Source: Salinivenus sp. (GTDB lineage Bacteria > Bacteroidota > Rhodothermia > Rhodothermales > Salinibacteraceae). Taken from it: a stretch of DNA of 50,627 nucleotides. Positions 35,640 through 44,723 of the stretch are shown here, piece after piece. The translations under genes and the position numbers were made by a program. How positions within the stretch are numbered: the first letter of the stretch is position 1; each line of letters opens with the position of its first letter. The notes beneath the pieces are model-generated. The model was not told the DNA's origin. It made no database searches and worked only from the letters and a program-made list of their open reading frames with translations. The DNA is taken from the NCBI GenBank assembly GCA_018609755.1, contig JAHENZ010000180.1:1-50627 (forward strand). Reading direction: 5' to 3'.

Positions 35640-35669
35640 TTGACAAAGTCTTGTCGTGCGCGTTATAAT
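35640..35669 (+). promoter_or_regulatory. Near-consensus sigma70-type promoter
   Basis: TTGACA (35640-35645), an 18-bp spacer and TATAAT (35664-35669). Transcription would start near 35676, leaving an untranslated leader of about 340 bases before the SusC start. Confidence 0.55.
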
Positions 35670-35684
35670 GGCAAACACGAATTC

Positions 35685-35700
35685 TGAAAACGGTTTTGGA
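35685..35700 (+). promoter_or_regulatory. LacI-type operator-like site 1
   Basis: TGAAAACGGTTTTGGA contains the dyad AAAAC-G-GTTTT (35687-35697). It sits just past the predicted transcription start, the usual place for a repressor of the LacI family. The regulator gene is not in the window. Confidence 0.4.
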
Positions 35701-35891
35701 AAAGGGCCGACCTCATCTAACCGTTCCGAAATTTGTCGGGCGGTTTTGTTCTTTTTCAGAAGCTGAGGTCTTGACTTCCGTCTGGAGTACCTGCTACTTC
35801 CCACTGGTAGCACGTCTCCTGATCGGTTCTCGGCCTTTCTGAATTCCCTTTCCTCCTTCCTTTGAGTCCCATCCTTACTGAAAATATCTCC

Positions 35892-35905
35892 TGAAACCGG
35901 TTTCT
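35892..35905 (+). promoter_or_regulatory. LacI-type operator-like site 2
   Basis: TGAAACCGGTTTCT, a perfect 12-bp palindrome GAAACCGGTTTC (35893-35904) with one near-symmetric extra base pair position. It lies about 206 bp downstream of site 1, a distance that would allow looping. Confidence 0.4.
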
Positions 35906-35907
35906 GA

Positions 35908-35919
35908 GGTCATATTATG
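35908..35919 (+). promoter_or_regulatory. GGTCATAWWATG motif, copy 1 (SusC-1)
   Basis: GGTCATATTATG, 101 bp before the SusC-1 ATG. The same 12-mer is at 44617 and a two-base variant at 46662. It may be a regulator site or a -10 element (TATTAT). Confidence 0.35.
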
Positions 35920-36019
35920 GGTTTTGATTGTGGTGGAAGCGTTTGTGGGAGAAGTCAGGCCGGGTGGAGACACGGGAAGTGCATTCGCAAGCAATTTTTT
36001 ACATTACGGAGGGCCAATC

Positions 36020-39000
36020 ATGAGACTTGAACGGCTACTATTGTTTTTTCGAAGCAGAGAGGTGCCCCCAGAAGACAGGCACTTGGTGAGCGCGGTGGGG
36101 AAGGCGATCCTCGCGCTTTTTGTATGTTTTATCGGGGTCGCGACGCTTTCTCTTTCCGCACACGCGCAGGAAGTTGACGTGTCCGGTCAGGTTGTGGACG
36201 CAGAGAATGAAGAGCCGCTTCCCGGCGTGAACGTCGTGGTTCAGGGAACTACCATCGGTACCACGACAAATGCGCAGGGAGACTATTCCCTCACCGCGCC
36301 GAGTGGCGACGCAACGCTGGTCTTCTCGTTTGTGGGGTATGAGACACAGCAGGTCCCTCTTGAGGGCCGGTCCACGGTGAATGTCGAACTGGCGGTGTCC
36401 TCGGAGATGCTCGACGAGGTGGTTGTGGTCGGGTACGGGACGCAGAACCAGGCGGAGATTACCGGATCTGTGTCGTCGGTTTCCTCGGCAGATCTGGAGG
36501 ACGACGTGAGCTCGACGATTGACCAGGCCCTTCAGGGCCGAACCGCTGGCGCAATGGTCGTTCGGAACAGTGGCCGCCCTGGGGGAGACGTATCCATTCG
36601 GATTCGCGGGCTCAGCACCCTCAACACCGGCTCGGATGAGCCGCTCTACATCGTCGACGGGGTGCCGCTCAACGGGGACTCTGATAATGCGATTACGAAC
36701 CCTCTGGCCACCATCAATCCCCAGGACATTGAGTCCATCGACATTCTGAAAGATGCGTCGGCGGCCGCGATCTACGGCTCCCGTGCCTCGAACGGAGTCG
36801 TCCTCATTACGACCAAGCGTGGTGAGGCCGGCCAGCAGCGTGTTGATTACAGCGCATCCGTCGGGGTCGACCAGTTGGCGAAGCATTTGGATGTCATGAA
36901 TCTTCGAGAATACGCCCAGTTTGTGACCCGGCGGGCCGAGATTGTGGGGTATAACAATCAGCCGCAGTTGAACAACCCGGATCTTCTCGGAGAGGGAAGT
37001 GATTGGCAGGAGGCACTTTTTCGGACTGCGGTGACGACGGACCACTCGCTCGCCGTGAGCGGGGGAACGGAGAGTACACAGTATCGTCTCTCCGGAGGGT
37101 ATACCTACCAGCAGGGCGTCGCCATCGAGTCCAACTTCGAGCGGTATTCGCTCCGGCTCAACCTGGACAACCAAACCACCGAGTGGTTGGAGGTGGGAAC
37201 GAGTCTCAACCTCAGCCGGACGCATGAAGACATCGGCGTGAGCCAAGATGACCTCGTCCTTACGGCCATTCGCCAGCGCCCGAATGTGCCGGTGCGGACC
37301 CCGGGTGGAGGATTTGGCGGTCCGGATCAGTCCAACTTCCAGCTCAACAACCCGGTGGGGCTCGCTGAGCTCAACACCAACGAGGTGATGCGGACGCAAG
37401 GGGTTGGAGAGGTTTTCGCCAACGTCGACCTGTTGGACAATCTCAAACTCAAAAACGAGATCAATGGGCAGGTCTCCTTTAACAACAACTACACCTTTAA
37501 TCCCACCTGGCAGTTTGGTGCGCGGAGCAACGATCAGGCGGAAAGCACGCGCTCGTCCGGTCACAGCACGTACTGGCAGATTCGGAACTACCTGAACTAC
37601 AACACGAACTTCGAAGGATTGAAGGTCGACGCCATGGGGGGGCACGAGGTTCAGCTTACCACCTATGATGGGTTGGATGCGGCTCGAACGGGGTTCCCAA
37701 GCAACAACGTGCAGGAGCTTGGGGCAGGAGACGCAGGAACGGCCACAAATGGAAGTTACGCCGGCTCGAACTCCATGGAGTCTGTCTTCGGACGGGTAAA
37801 TCTGTCCTATGACAACCGTTATCTGCTCACCGGAAACCTCCGAGGAGATGCCTCCTCGAACTTCTCGCCCGAAAACCGTTGGGGGGTCTTCCCGTCGCTT
37901 TCGGCGGCGTGGCGCGTGACGAATGAGCCGTTTCTCGAGGGATCGTCGATCCTCGACGTGGTGGATCAATTCAAGATTCGCGGCGGATGGGGATACGTGG
38001 GCAACCAAGACATTGGAGGATACCGCTACGGAGACACGTACACCATCATCCCGACGGACTTCGGAAATGGGGTGCGTGCCTCAAACCTCGGGAATCCCGG
38101 CATTCAGTGGGAGTCTACCGAGTCCATCAACCTGGGGGTTGACGTTTCGGTCTTCGATCAGCGCGTGAGCCTAGCCGTCGACGCCTATCAGAAGAGGGTG
38201 CAGGAGCTTCTGCTGGAGGTGCCGCTTCCCTTGTATTCTGGGACCTCCGGGAATGGCTCGATCAACAACCCGCTTGATAATATCGGGGCGATGGAGAACC
38301 GCGGAATTGAGTTTAGCCTCAATACCGTGAACGTCGATAGCGACTTCCGGTGGACGACCGATGTCGTCTTCTCGCTCAATCGCAACGAGGTGACGGAGAT
38401 GAACGACGATGATGACTTTCTGGATCGTTCCATCGGATTCTTCGACACCGCGAGCCGGACCGTCGTAGGGGAGCCGGCCGCCCAGTTCTACGGATACGTG
38501 GCGGACGGCATCTACACCAGTGCCGAGAAGCTTCGGAACGCGGCAAATAACCCTGAGCAGAGCCCCTACGCCCTTCCGGAGGGGAACTCCATTAATGAGA
38601 CGCAGGGCACCTGGCTCGGAGACATCCGGTTCCGGGACCTCAATGACGATGGCGTCATCAACCAGGAGGACCGGACCTTTATCGGGAATCCGACCCCTGA
38701 CTTCACCTACGGGATTACGAACCGGTTCAACTACATGGGAGTTGACTTTTCCTTCTTCCTGAACGGAAGCTACGGGAACGACATCTTCAACCAGGTGCGT
38801 CGCCAGACCGAGGACCCGTCGGCCGATCAGGGCATGCTGGCGGAGGTGTTCAACTATGCCCGCATTGGGCCGATTGACGACAGTCAGCCGGCCACTCTCG
38901 ACAACCTGGAGGTAAAGAACCCAGGGACGGACGTTCCTCGCATTACCGATACTGATCCGAACAACAACCAGCGCGTGTCGTCGCGCTTCGTGGAGGACGG

Positions 39001-39274
39001 ATCGTATCTGCGCATTCAGAACGTGACCCTTGGCTACACGCTCCCTTCGGATCTGACGCAGCGATTCAACCTGCGGCGGTTCCGGGTGTACGGGACGGTC
39101 TCGAACGTATACACGTTCACCGGCTACTCGGGCTACGACCCGGAAGTTGGCGCGGTGATGTCCCAGGCCGCCCGTGACAGTGGACAGGCGAGCGATCCGC
39201 TGCTGCGTGGCATTGACGCGGGGCGCTACCCGACCCCGCGAACGTTCACCTTCGGGATCAACGTCGGGCTGTAA
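36020..39274 (+). CDS. SusC/RagA-family TonB-dependent outer-membrane transporter, first copy
   Basis: 1084 residues from the ATG at 36020, chosen because a GGAGGG ribosome binding site lies just before it. A long N-terminus of about 25 residues precedes the signal peptide core (AILALFVCFIGVATLSLSAHAQ). Then a carboxypeptidase-regulatory-like domain (VSGQVVDAENEEPLPGVNVVVQGT...SFVGYETQ), the TonB box and plug start (LDEVVVVGYGTQ), the plug (GRTAGAMVVRNSGRPGG, SIDILKDASAAAIYGSRASNGVVLITTK) and a 22-strand barrel ending PRTFTFGINVGL. It imports oligosaccharides released at the surface, with SusD as its lid. It heads the operon with susD and a glycan-binding lipoprotein. Confidence 0.96.
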   Translation: MRLERLLLFFRSREVPPEDRHLVSAVGKAILALFVCFIGVATLSLSAHAQEVDVSGQVVDAENEEPLPGVNVVVQGTTIGTTTNAQGDYSLTAPSGDATLVFSFVGYETQQVPLEGRSTVNVELAVSSEMLDEVVVVGYGTQNQAEITGSVSSVSSADLEDDVSSTIDQALQGRTAGAMVVRNSGRPGGDVSIRIRGLSTLNTGSDEPLYIVDGVPLNGDSDNAITNPLATINPQDIESIDILKDASAAAIYGSRASNGVVLITTKRGEAGQQRVDYSASVGVDQLAKHLDVMNLREYAQFVTRRAEIVGYNNQPQLNNPDLLGEGSDWQEALFRTAVTTDHSLAVSGGTESTQYRLSGGYTYQQGVAIESNFERYSLRLNLDNQTTEWLEVGTSLNLSRTHEDIGVSQDDLVLTAIRQRPNVPVRTPGGGFGGPDQSNFQLNNPVGLAELNTNEVMRTQGVGEVFANVDLLDNLKLKNEINGQVSFNNNYTFNPTWQFGARSNDQAESTRSSGHSTYWQIRNYLNYNTNFEGLKVDAMGGHEVQLTTYDGLDAARTGFPSNNVQELGAGDAGTATNGSYAGSNSMESVFGRVNLSYDNRYLLTGNLRGDASSNFSPENRWGVFPSLSAAWRVTNEPFLEGSSILDVVDQFKIRGGWGYVGNQDIGGYRYGDTYTIIPTDFGNGVRASNLGNPGIQWESTESINLGVDVSVFDQRVSLAVDAYQKRVQELLLEVPLPLYSGTSGNGSINNPLDNIGAMENRGIEFSLNTVNVDSDFRWTTDVVFSLNRNEVTEMNDDDDFLDRSIGFFDTASRTVVGEPAAQFYGYVADGIYTSAEKLRNAANNPEQSPYALPEGNSINETQGTWLGDIRFRDLNDDGVINQEDRTFIGNPTPDFTYGITNRFNYMGVDFSFFLNGSYGNDIFNQVRRQTEDPSADQGMLAEVFNYARIGPIDDSQPATLDNLEVKNPGTDVPRITDTDPNNNQRVSSRFVEDGSYLRIQNVTLGYTLPSDLTQRFNLRRFRVYGTVSNVYTFTGYSGYDPEVGAVMSQAARDSGQASDPLLRGIDAGRYPTPRTFTFGINVGL

Positions 39275-39325
39275 ACGACGGTCGCCCAGGGTCCAACGCA
39301 ATCGAATGCATCAATCTACGTAGTT

Positions 39326-41044
39326 ATGAGATATTCTAAGACAATCTTGACGACCGTCATTGTCGCGCTGGTGTTCAGTGTGACAGGATGCGGGGATTCC
39401 TTCTTTACTCGCCCGCCCGAAGGGGAGCTGACGGCGGACAACTTCTACAACAGTGAGCAGGACCTCCGGATGGCGACGGGGGCCCTGTACAACCAGGTGT
39501 GGTTTGACTGGAACGACAAAGCGTCGTTTGTCATCGGCGACGCCCGGGCCGGAAATATGTGGTCCACCGACCAGGGATACTCGCAGTTCATTGAGTTCAG
39601 TGTGACGAGTGAGAATCCGCGTCTCAATGAGGCCTGGCGGTCCCTGTACCTGGCCATCAACCAGTCCAATCTGGTGATTCAGAACATTCGGCAGCAAGCC
39701 GCTGGTGACATCCCGGAAGAGGCGGTAAACCAGGCCATTGCCGAGGCGCGCTTCATTCGCGGGTACGCTTACACGTACCTCGGGCAGCTTTGGGGACCGG
39801 CTCCCATCGTGACGAACACGCCCCGACTCATTGATCAGCCGGATCGGCGACGGAATCGGAGGGCGGACGTCTTCCAGTTTGCGATCAATGACTTTGAATT
39901 TGCGGCCGAACACCTGCCTCCATCCGCTGAGGAGGCCGGTCGGGTGACGGAGTGGTCGGCGAAGGGCATGCTTGCGCGCACGTACTGGACGCTCGCGACG
40001 TTCAACGGGATGGATCAGCAGTATCTGGATCAGGCCCGCAGCTACTCGCGAGAGGTCATTACCCAGAGCGGCATGAGTCTCCGCGACAACTATGGGGATC
40101 TGTTCCTCCTCTCCGAAGAGGAGACCAACAACACGCAGGAGGCGCTCTTCGCTTTGCAGTGGACGTATGAAGGCAACACCTGGGGGACTCAGAACACCAC
40201 CCAGGCGTACTGGGCCGCGTCTTCCGACCTCACCGGCTTTGCCGACGGATGGGGGGGGGGAACCGGCGTCCAGGGGTGGGTGATTGAAGCCTTCGGAGAA
40301 AATACCAACTCCGAGTCCTTCGACTACTCTCAGAACTACCCCGCCTTTCAAGGAGAGGCGGGCGACGCGCGCCGGACAGAGACCTTCATGATGAACGGCG
40401 ACCAGTATCCCGAGCTGCTTCCCAATGGGTACACGTACTCCCTCGACGATCCATCGGGAGCGTACTCGGGGAATGCAACGTCCCTGAAGAAGTACGTCAT
40501 CGGGCCGCCGTCCGTGAACGATGGGCGAGTGGGGGAGATGCGGACGGGCATCGACACCTACATGCTGCGTCTGTCGGAGATTTATCTGACGTACGCGCAG
40601 ACCTTCGTCGCCGAAGGAGGCGGATCCACCAGCAATTCCGACGCGCTGCAGTACTACAACATGGTGCGACAGCGGGCCGGTCTGGATTCCGATCAGGATG
40701 GGACGTTGACCCGCGACGAGGTCTTTATGGAGAAGTGGCGTGAGCTTGCCTTCGAGGGGCAGTGCTGGTTCATGCTGGTTCGCTGGCACGAGTATCAGCC
40801 GGAGGCGGCCAAAGACTTCATCCGGGCGCAACGTCGTGGATATTCGGTCAGCTACAACTCCAGTGCGGAAATTCTGGTCTCCGAGCCGGATGATTACCAG
40901 TCCCTGGATGTGCCGGATAATCCCGACGACCGGGCGAATAACGTCTTTCTGCTTCAGTATCCAGAGCAGGATCTGCTCCAGAACGATCTGATGACGGAGG
41001 ATCCGGTCGAGTACGACTTCTCCGAGCAGAGGGCTGATTCCTAA
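39326..41044 (+). CDS. SusD/RagB-family glycan-binding lipoprotein, partner of SusC-1
   Basis: 572 residues with a lipoprotein signal (IVALVFSVTGC, lipid-accepting Cys near residue 22). SusD pattern: RPPEGELTADNFYNSEQDLRMATGALYNQVW, EARFIRGYAYTYLGQLWGPAPIV, DFEFAAEHLPP, then WREL-AFEGQCWFMLVRWHEY near the C-terminus. It lies 51 bp after SusC-1 and forms the lid of the pore. A perfect hairpin follows its stop. Confidence 0.95.
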   Translation: MRYSKTILTTVIVALVFSVTGCGDSFFTRPPEGELTADNFYNSEQDLRMATGALYNQVWFDWNDKASFVIGDARAGNMWSTDQGYSQFIEFSVTSENPRLNEAWRSLYLAINQSNLVIQNIRQQAAGDIPEEAVNQAIAEARFIRGYAYTYLGQLWGPAPIVTNTPRLIDQPDRRRNRRADVFQFAINDFEFAAEHLPPSAEEAGRVTEWSAKGMLARTYWTLATFNGMDQQYLDQARSYSREVITQSGMSLRDNYGDLFLLSEEETNNTQEALFALQWTYEGNTWGTQNTTQAYWAASSDLTGFADGWGGGTGVQGWVIEAFGENTNSESFDYSQNYPAFQGEAGDARRTETFMMNGDQYPELLPNGYTYSLDDPSGAYSGNATSLKKYVIGPPSVNDGRVGEMRTGIDTYMLRLSEIYLTYAQTFVAEGGGSTSNSDALQYYNMVRQRAGLDSDQDGTLTRDEVFMEKWRELAFEGQCWFMLVRWHEYQPEAAKDFIRAQRRGYSVSYNSSAEILVSEPDDYQSLDVPDNPDDRANNVFLLQYPEQDLLQNDLMTEDPVEYDFSEQRADS

Positions 41045-41071
41045 GGAGGCTCGTAGTGGATACACGTTTTT

Positions 41072-41101
41072 CGTCGAGGAGGCTTTTTCGCCTCCTCGAC
41101 G
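41072..41101 (+). other. Perfect intercistronic hairpin without T run
   Basis: CGTCGAGGAGGC (41072-41083) and GCCTCCTCGACG (41090-41101), a 12-bp perfect stem with loop TTTTTC, 27 bp after the SusD stop and 63 bp before the next ATG. There is no T run after it, so it is more likely an mRNA-stabilising or processing element than a full terminator. It could set a higher level of SusCD than of the downstream gene. Confidence 0.6.
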
Positions 41102-41164
41102 GATACGTGGCTCTGATGAGTGCCCCACTGATGTAGGCATTTCCATTAATTTCGAGGTACCATT

Positions 41165-42520
41165 ATGCAATTTTTTGATACCAAACGAGCAATGGGTGTA
41201 GCCACGAGCCTTCTGGTGGTGGCGGTGGCCCTTGCGCTGGTCTCGTGTGATGGGCTTTCCGGGGAATCCGGAAATCCCACTCAGGATCTCAACGAATCTC
41301 TCTCAATTTCGGGCGTCCAGTACCAGAATGCGGACTCTGTAGATGCGAACGGGAATCCCATCGTCCCTGACACATTGAGTCCCGGAGACCGGATTGCGAT
41401 TCAAGGAAGCAACATGAATTCGGTCGCCAACGTGTACTTTCTCGGCTATGAGGCCGACTTCAATTCGGCCCTTGCCTCCGAGAATTATTTGATTGCCACG
41501 ATTCCGGGCGATCTTCCGTTCGGAGAACTGACGCCGGCGGAGGTGGAAGGGGATAGTCTTCCCGAGATCCAGGTCACGAATAACGCCAGCGAGGCCCGGT
41601 ACGATGAGGCCCCGGTGCGGCCCCCGGCCCCGGAGCTTGCGAGTATGAGCAACGAGTATGCTGATCCCGGAGAACAGGTCACGGTGTTCGGGAACTTCCT
41701 GTATCTCGCACAGTCCGTTACGCTTCCTGATGGGACGACCATCCCGAGCGAAGAGATTGACGCGACGCCCGACGGAGGAGAGGCAACCTTCACCATTCCC
41801 AGCAGTGCTGCTCCGCAGGCAGGACCTATCACGTTCACCACGGCCAGTGGGACGGCTAACTCTGGACTGGCGTTCAGGTACCGCGAATCGCGAGGCATGC
41901 TCCTCAATTTCGACGACCAATCAAACTGGGCGGGCTGGGGCGCCACGGTGGCGACGAGTGCGGACTCAGACTTTGGAAGTGGGGCTGAGGGCTCGTTTGC
42001 CATTCTGGGCGGACAGGGAGAAATTGCGGTCGGCGACAACTCGTGGTATAATGGCAGCCAGGCCATCAATCTCAGCAATCAGGAATGGGTTGCTCCGGAG
42101 AATCTTAACGAGTCTCCCGAAAACTTTGCGGTGAAATTCGAGCTCAATATTCAGGAGGAGTGGAATACCGGCAACATCATCATTCACATCCACGAGACGA
42201 CGGAAAACTATCAGTCGGGCTATGGCTACCGCGTACAGCCCTGGCGCCAGTCAGACGGTAGTGTTCAGGCCGTGAGTTGGCAGGGATGGCGTACGTTCAC
42301 GGTCCCGCTCAGCGAGTTTACGGATGGATACGGCGATCCCGAGGGATCGGCGGTGCCCGACCTCACGACACTCCTGGGTGAGGATGGAAGTGCGGGTCCT
42401 GGTGGCCCGGACAACAACCCCTCATCGTTCCGTCTCAATAACATTGGCGGCAACGCTCCGATTCCGGCAAGCCAGGCCTTTGCCGTGGACAACATTCGGG
42501 TTGTGAGGATTTCAGAGTAG
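41165..42520 (+). CDS. Surface glycan-binding lipoprotein with IPT/TIG-like domains
   Basis: 451 residues with lipoprotein signal (LVVAVALALVSC, Cys near residue 29). Two Ig-like IPT/TIG-type domains (SLSISGVQYQNADSVDANG...DRIAIQGSNMNSVANVYFLG and APELASMSNEYADPGEQVTVFGNFL) precede a C-terminal beta-sandwich of about 210 residues (RGMLLNFDDQSNWAGWG...VKFELNIQEEWNTGNIIIHIHE...AFAVDNIRVVRISE). This layout matches SGBP-B proteins of xyloglucan loci, which hold the polysaccharide at the surface. It is the third gene of the SusCD operon. Confidence 0.87.
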   Translation: MQFFDTKRAMGVATSLLVVAVALALVSCDGLSGESGNPTQDLNESLSISGVQYQNADSVDANGNPIVPDTLSPGDRIAIQGSNMNSVANVYFLGYEADFNSALASENYLIATIPGDLPFGELTPAEVEGDSLPEIQVTNNASEARYDEAPVRPPAPELASMSNEYADPGEQVTVFGNFLYLAQSVTLPDGTTIPSEEIDATPDGGEATFTIPSSAAPQAGPITFTTASGTANSGLAFRYRESRGMLLNFDDQSNWAGWGATVATSADSDFGSGAEGSFAILGGQGEIAVGDNSWYNGSQAINLSNQEWVAPENLNESPENFAVKFELNIQEEWNTGNIIIHIHETTENYQSGYGYRVQPWRQSDGSVQAVSWQGWRTFTVPLSEFTDGYGDPEGSAVPDLTTLLGEDGSAGPGGPDNNPSSFRLNNIGGNAPIPASQAFAVDNIRVVRISE

Positions 42521-42596
42521 AGACCGGAGGTTCGGAGCCCCGGGGGCCCGAGGTTTGATCTCTTCGTGCCGGGGTTGGTTCTACCTGTGATTGTCG

Positions 42597-42636
42597 ACAC
42601 GTCGCCCCTTCCCTTTCCGGGGGAGGGGCGTCGTGT
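42597..42636 (+). terminator. Strong hairpin closing the SusCD-SGBP operon
   Basis: A stem of 16 pairs with one T-T mismatch: ACACG-T-CGCCCCTTCCC (42597-42613) pairs with GGGGAGGGGCG-T-CGTGT (42620-42636), loop of 6 nt. No T run follows, so termination is likely but not certain. A type B MITE begins 13 bases later. Confidence 0.55.
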
Positions 42637-42648
42637 ATTGGCCCATTC

Positions 42649-42820
42649 TAGTGGGCTTGCACAACTGAAACGCGAGAACTCGCAGATCTCGTGACGTTGT
42701 TTCCGTCTGTCTCTCCTGCGCGGAATCTGCTCAGGATCGACCGCTGCCGGCAAACGCTGACGATTGTGGCGCCGGGTGACCGACGCTCGACATCCCCGGA
42801 GTAGTTGTGCAAGGTTACTA
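42649..42820 (+). mobile_element. Type B MITE-like element, copy 3
   Basis: 172 bp including TA at both ends (42649-42650, 42819-42820), same orientation as the 8306 copy. Ends TAGTGGGCTTGCACAAC and GTTGTGCAAGGTTACTA. It ends 49 bp before the GH44 start, much like copy 2, which ends 45 bp before its gene. Confidence 0.8.
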
Positions 42821-42869
42821 AATTGTCAATACCCACTCTCGTTTGTGTCTCACCGTCCGAAGTCAACTC

Positions 42870-44555
42870 ATGCGCCTGCGGTACGTGTTTTCCATCGTTC
42901 TTGCAACTGTCGCGCTTGTCTTAGCGCTCGGCGCCTGTGATAGTGGGTCCGGTCCCTCACTGCCGGAGGATTCGGAAGAATCCCCTCCTGGGAACGACGG
43001 GCCGGACGTAGAGGGAACCGCCACGGTCTCCATCCACACGGGCGAGGACCGTTCCGACATCAGTCCCTACGTTTACGGGTCGAACCAGGCCCAGTCCAGT
43101 GGGAACGACTTTACGGTGCGCCGGCTGGGCGGCAATCGTCTGACGGGGTACAACTGGGAGACCAACTACTCGAACGCCGGCAGCGACTACCAGCATTCCA
43201 GTGATGACTTTCTGCTCCGAAACGAGGGCATCCCGGAATCCGAGTGGCGTGAGCCCGCGAAGGTCGTGACCCACTTTCACGAGGAGGCGATGGACATGGG
43301 GGCCGAGACGGTAGTAACGCTCCAGATGGCTGGCTGGGTCTCGGCCGACAATGACGGCACCGTCACGGAAGAGGAAACGGTCCCGTCTCCGCGCTGGGAC
43401 TCAGTCGAGTACCGGAAGGGCGCCTCGTACACACAGTCGCCGGATACGGAGGACGGCACCGTATACATGGACGAACTCGTGCATCTCTTGACGGAGCGGT
43501 ACGGTGGAGCGTCCACAGAAGAGGGCGTGCGCTGGTACTCGCTCGACAACGAGCCCGCCCTCTGGTCGTCCACGCATCCTCGCATTCATCCGGAGCAGAC
43601 GGGGGCACAGGAGATCGTCAACCGCACGACTGAGTTGGCCTCGGCGGTCAAGGCGGTGGATCCGGAAAGTCAGATCCTCGGTCCGGTCCTCTACGGGTTT
43701 GGAGCCTATCTGGACTTTGAGGGACCCTCGGACTGGAGTTCTGTAAGCGGGGGCCACGACTGGTTCGTGAGTTACTACCTCGACCAGATGCAGCAGGCCG
43801 AGCAGACCCACGGTACGCGTCTGCTGGACGTGTTGGACGTGCACTGGTATCCCGAAGCACGAGGCGACAACCGCATTGTTTTTAATGACGGCAACACGGA
43901 GGCCGACATTGAGGCGCGGCTGCAGGCGCCCCGAACGCTGTGGGACTCGACGTACACCGAGAATAGCTGGATTGCAGATTGTTGTAGCGAGGATCTGCCC
44001 ATCCTGCCCCGCCTCCAGCAGGCGATTGAGGAGCATTATCCCGGGACGAAACTCGCCATCACCGAGTACGAGTACGGGGCGATGAACACCATCTCGGGCG
44101 GGCTCGCGCAGGCGGACGCGCTCGGCGCCTTCGGCAAGTATGGGGTACACCTCGCCACGCTCTGGGGAATTGAGGACGGAGACGAGTACGTGGCGTCGGC
44201 CTTCGACCTGTATCGGAATTACGACGGAGAGGGAGGAACGTACGGAAATACCGACGTGCGGGCCACCACGGACGATCGACAGAATGTTTCGGTGTATGCC
44301 TCCATCGAAGACGAGGACCCCTCGACACTGCACGTGATTCTGATCAACAAGAATCGGGACGGTCCCTTCCAAATTCAGTTCGATTTGCAGGGCAGTGCCT
44401 CCTACTCCACCGGCGACGCGTGGCAGTTCGACGCAGAAGGTGCATCGATTGACGAAGTCGAATCGTTTGGTGACGACGTAGATCTCTCCGGAGACTCCTT
44501 CTCCTACGTTGCTCCTCAGGAATCGGCGACTCACCTCATCCTCCGGACTGAGTAG
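42870..44555 (+). CDS. GH44 family glycoside hydrolase lipoprotein
   Basis: 561 residues from the ATG at 42870 (upstream GTG unlikely). Lipoprotein signal ends VLALGAC. A Ser/Pro/Glu-rich linker leads into a (beta/alpha)8-type catalytic domain with GH44 features: RRLGGNRLTGYNWE, YSLDNEPALWSSTHPRIHP with acid/base Glu228, VLDVHWYPEA and ITEYEYGAMN with likely nucleophile Glu399. A small beta domain ends the protein. GH44 enzymes cut xyloglucan, beta-glucan or related chains internally. The lipid anchor puts it on the cell surface near SusCD. A type B MITE sits directly upstream. Confidence 0.9.
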   Translation: MRLRYVFSIVLATVALVLALGACDSGSGPSLPEDSEESPPGNDGPDVEGTATVSIHTGEDRSDISPYVYGSNQAQSSGNDFTVRRLGGNRLTGYNWETNYSNAGSDYQHSSDDFLLRNEGIPESEWREPAKVVTHFHEEAMDMGAETVVTLQMAGWVSADNDGTVTEEETVPSPRWDSVEYRKGASYTQSPDTEDGTVYMDELVHLLTERYGGASTEEGVRWYSLDNEPALWSSTHPRIHPEQTGAQEIVNRTTELASAVKAVDPESQILGPVLYGFGAYLDFEGPSDWSSVSGGHDWFVSYYLDQMQQAEQTHGTRLLDVLDVHWYPEARGDNRIVFNDGNTEADIEARLQAPRTLWDSTYTENSWIADCCSEDLPILPRLQQAIEEHYPGTKLAITEYEYGAMNTISGGLAQADALGAFGKYGVHLATLWGIEDGDEYVASAFDLYRNYDGEGGTYGNTDVRATTDDRQNVSVYASIEDEDPSTLHVILINKNRDGPFQIQFDLQGSASYSTGDAWQFDAEGASIDEVESFGDDVDLSGDSFSYVAPQESATHLILRTE

Positions 44556-44616
44556 TTCTACGAGCAACGCGCGTTGAACCATCCTCCCGAAAAATCCGTC
44601 GGAATGTATGACTGGG

Positions 44617-44628
44617 GGTCATATTATG
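44617..44628 (+). promoter_or_regulatory. GGTCATAWWATG motif, copy 2 (GH10)
   Basis: GGTCATATTATG, 96 bp before the GH10 ATG, identical to the site before SusC-1. Its right part forms TCAT-N3-ATGA. Confidence 0.35.
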
Positions 44629-44723
44629 ATTTTATCGGTCCTATAGAGCACGAACATTGTTCGCGTAGCGTCCGAGTTGGGGGGGGCGAATTGCTCACGT
44701 CTTGCAAGATCCACGATTCACTC

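Larger units (their letters stand above)
35276..36019 (+). promoter_or_regulatory. Long regulatory leader of the first SusC operon
   Basis: This 744-bp stretch holds no supportable gene. In its second half it carries a near-consensus promoter (35640-35669), two LacI-type operator-like palindromes (35685-35700, 35892-35905), a GGTCATATTATG motif (35908-35919) and a strong ribosome binding site GGAGGG (36008-36013) six bases before the SusC ATG. The left half (35276-35630) shows nothing definite. Confidence 0.55.

Noticed and set aside
35789-35820. Inverted repeat TGCTAC...GTAGCA in the SusC-1 leader
   Set aside because: Only 6 bp with a 9-bp spacer and no T run; such dyads are common by chance.
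36038-38008. A 656-codon open frame on the minus strand opposite SusC-1
   Set aside because: It is antisense to a clear SusC gene, is Arg/His/Val rich without any recognisable family, and arises from the GC-biased third positions of the real gene.
39311-41170. A 619-codon open frame opposite SusD-1
   Set aside because: Antisense shadow of the SusD lipoprotein; no signal peptide or motif.
43401-44582. A 393-codon open frame opposite GH44
   Set aside because: Antisense shadow with no recognisable domain.
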